NCBI GenBank assembly: GCA_022706885.1
Contig: JAKJBR010000052.1
Span: 1-6,442 of the forward strand
Source of the DNA: DUPQ01 sp022706885
Lineage (GTDB): Bacteria; Bacillota; Clostridia; DUPQ01
DNA length: 6,442 bases
Reading direction: 5' to 3'
Below, piece after piece: positions 5,429 to 6,442 of the stretch. A program made the translations under genes and the position numbers. Within the stretch, counting starts at the first letter, position 1. Every line of letters begins with the position of its first letter. A model generated the notes under the pieces. That model worked only from the letters and a program-made list of their open reading frames with translations. It was not told where the DNA came from and searched no databases.

Positions 5429-6442
5429 ATGAAGAAGCGAATTTTAAGTTTACTGTTAGCACTTGTTGTAAGCATCGGAATGTTACCTATGAGTGCTATG
5501 GCAGATCCGGCGATACCGGATGAAAAGATTGACGGTGTTATGTATATACCTAAGATGTATGCCTATAACATCGTGGATACGGTTTTAGAGGAAGATGGTG
5601 ACCTGGTGTTACCTTCTTCTCTTACACTTGACGGCATAGAAGAAGGCACCGCCTTATCGATTTATGCGTTAGCTATGGATGGGAATGGAGACTTTTATAT
5701 AAAAGAAGCTCCAATTGTTGACGGAAAGTTTACAATGAATTCCGCTTTTAAGGCGGTTATGACCGATCCTAATTACTATGAACGTTTTTATATTCTCAGT
5801 ACATCCGGTAGCGAAACCATTGATGAAGTGATGGAACAGCTAGACAACGGAATTTACTCGGAGATACGTTTTAACATTCTTCCGACCAATAATTTAAAAA
5901 TCTGTTATGAGTGGAACGGGACTGATATAAAGGACCTTGAAGCAATTGAGGTCGGGTACGATGAATACGGCAATCTGAATCCCGTGCAGCTTTACTTTTA
6001 CTGTTACTATGAAGATGAAAACGGTGACGACACTTATTGCTATCAATGGAATGAATTATTAGATTATACCTCCGATAATCCCGATGTAGTAAACGTGAAT
6101 GTGAGCGAGTGGGGTTCAGTTTATGTCGACATTGAAGGCAAAGGTGATGCTGCTCTTACCATTTTCTTTAAGGATAATTTCTGGAGCGGTTTTCCGGAAG
6201 TCACCGTAAATGTTGAAGTTGCAAAAGGCGTAGAGGAAGCTACTATTGATGTTATTGATAAGATTCGCTTGTTGCCCGGAAGTGCCAATATTTTTGACGA
6301 GGCTGCCATTGTTGTCGCCCGCCAAGCATATAACGGGCTTTCGGAAGAACAACAAGCTAAAGTTTCAAACTACGCCAAGCTTCAAACTTTGGAGAGTGAG
6401 CTTGAAACCCTGAAAGCTTCTTTTACCGGTTTACTCTATTCC
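5429..6442 (+). CDS. Secreted protein with Ig-like region, B12-riboswitch controlled (3' truncated)
   Basis: The reading frame stays open for 338 codons to the window edge, so the C-terminus is missing. ATG at 5429 is chosen because AAAGGA (5415-5420) lies eight bases upstream. An in-frame ATG at 5420 is too close to that site. Residues 1-25 are a clear signal peptide: MKKR, a hydrophobic core, and a likely cut after AMA (23-25). No lipobox is present. The mature part is acidic and rich in aromatic residues. Residues about 205-266 resemble a bacterial Ig-like (BIG2-type) fold, with SDNPDVVNV (215-223) and GKGDAALTI (237-245) in the typical places. Residues about 268-330 form a short helical module with YNGLSEEQQAKVSNYAKL (301-318), a pattern common in clostridial surface proteins. 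Residues 28-200 are not recognised. The second cobalamin riboswitch upstream suggests a role in corrinoid capture. A transcobalamin-like or alpha-barrel domain beyond the window is predicted but not seen. It could instead be a generic surface protein. Confidence 0.85.
   Translation, partial: MKKRILSLLLALVVSIGMLPMSAMADPAIPDEKIDGVMYIPKMYAYNIVDTVLEEDGDLVLPSSLTLDGIEEGTALSIYALAMDGNGDFYIKEAPIVDGKFTMNSAFKAVMTDPNYYERFYILSTSGSETIDEVMEQLDNGIYSEIRFNILPTNNLKICYEWNGTDIKDLEAIEVGYDEYGNLNPVQLYFYCYYEDENGDDTYCYQWNELLDYTSDNPDVVNVNVSEWGSVYVDIEGKGDAALTIFFKDNFWSGFPEVTVNVEVAKGVEEATIDVIDKIRLLPGSANIFDEAAIVVARQAYNGLSEEQQAKVSNYAKLQTLESELETLKASFTGLLYS

Noticed and set aside
6116..6355. Minus-strand frames antisense to the secreted-protein gene
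   Set aside because: They overlap a gene with a signal peptide, a good ribosome binding site and domain-like sequence, and show nothing recognisable themselves.

Overview
The window looks like a chromosomal segment of an AT-rich Gram-positive anaerobe of the Firmicutes, probably a clostridial or related gut lineage. The reasons are G-rich Shine-Dalgarno sequences, a TTG start behind a perfect GGGAGG, intrinsic terminators with long U-runs, cobalamin riboswitch leaders, and an energy-coupling-factor (ECF) vitamin transporter. All supported genes lie on the plus strand. The organism assignment is inference from style and gene content.

Region 1 (1-554) is a regulatory leader. A candidate sigma-A promoter (205-233) would start transcription at about 240, where the first closing stem of a cobalamin riboswitch begins (aptamer about 240-436, B12 box 412-427). 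It is followed by a terminator-like hairpin with a U7 tail (476-513) and a strong ribosome binding site.

Region 2 (555-4902) is a tightly overlapping three-gene operon: (i) a membrane-anchored protein with a transcobalamin-like C-terminal (DUF4430) domain; (ii) EcfT, the ECF transmembrane coupling protein; (iii) a 916-residue fusion of two ECF ATPases with a C-terminal membrane part that carries the substrate-binding S component. The riboswitch, the transcobalamin-like domain and the S-component sequence together point to a cobalamin or corrinoid uptake system: surface capture or hand-off by the first protein, then ATP-driven import by the other two.

Region 3 (4903-5428) is a second leader. 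It holds a small hairpin just after the operon, a second and more canonical cobalamin riboswitch (about 4992-5195, B12 box 5173-5188), two successive intrinsic terminators (5197-5234 and 5252-5295), and a 5' UTR with a 9-bp stem-loop.

Region 4 (5429 to the window end) is the first 338 codons of a secreted protein with a clear signal peptide, a possible Ig-like (BIG2-type) module and a short helical module. It has no stop in the window. Its position behind a B12 riboswitch suggests a second extracellular, cobalamin-repressed component of the same uptake system, but its own visible sequence does not show ligand binding. The most interesting hypothesis here is a Gram-positive analogue of the animal intrinsic factor/transcobalamin strategy, feeding a self-contained ECF transporter.
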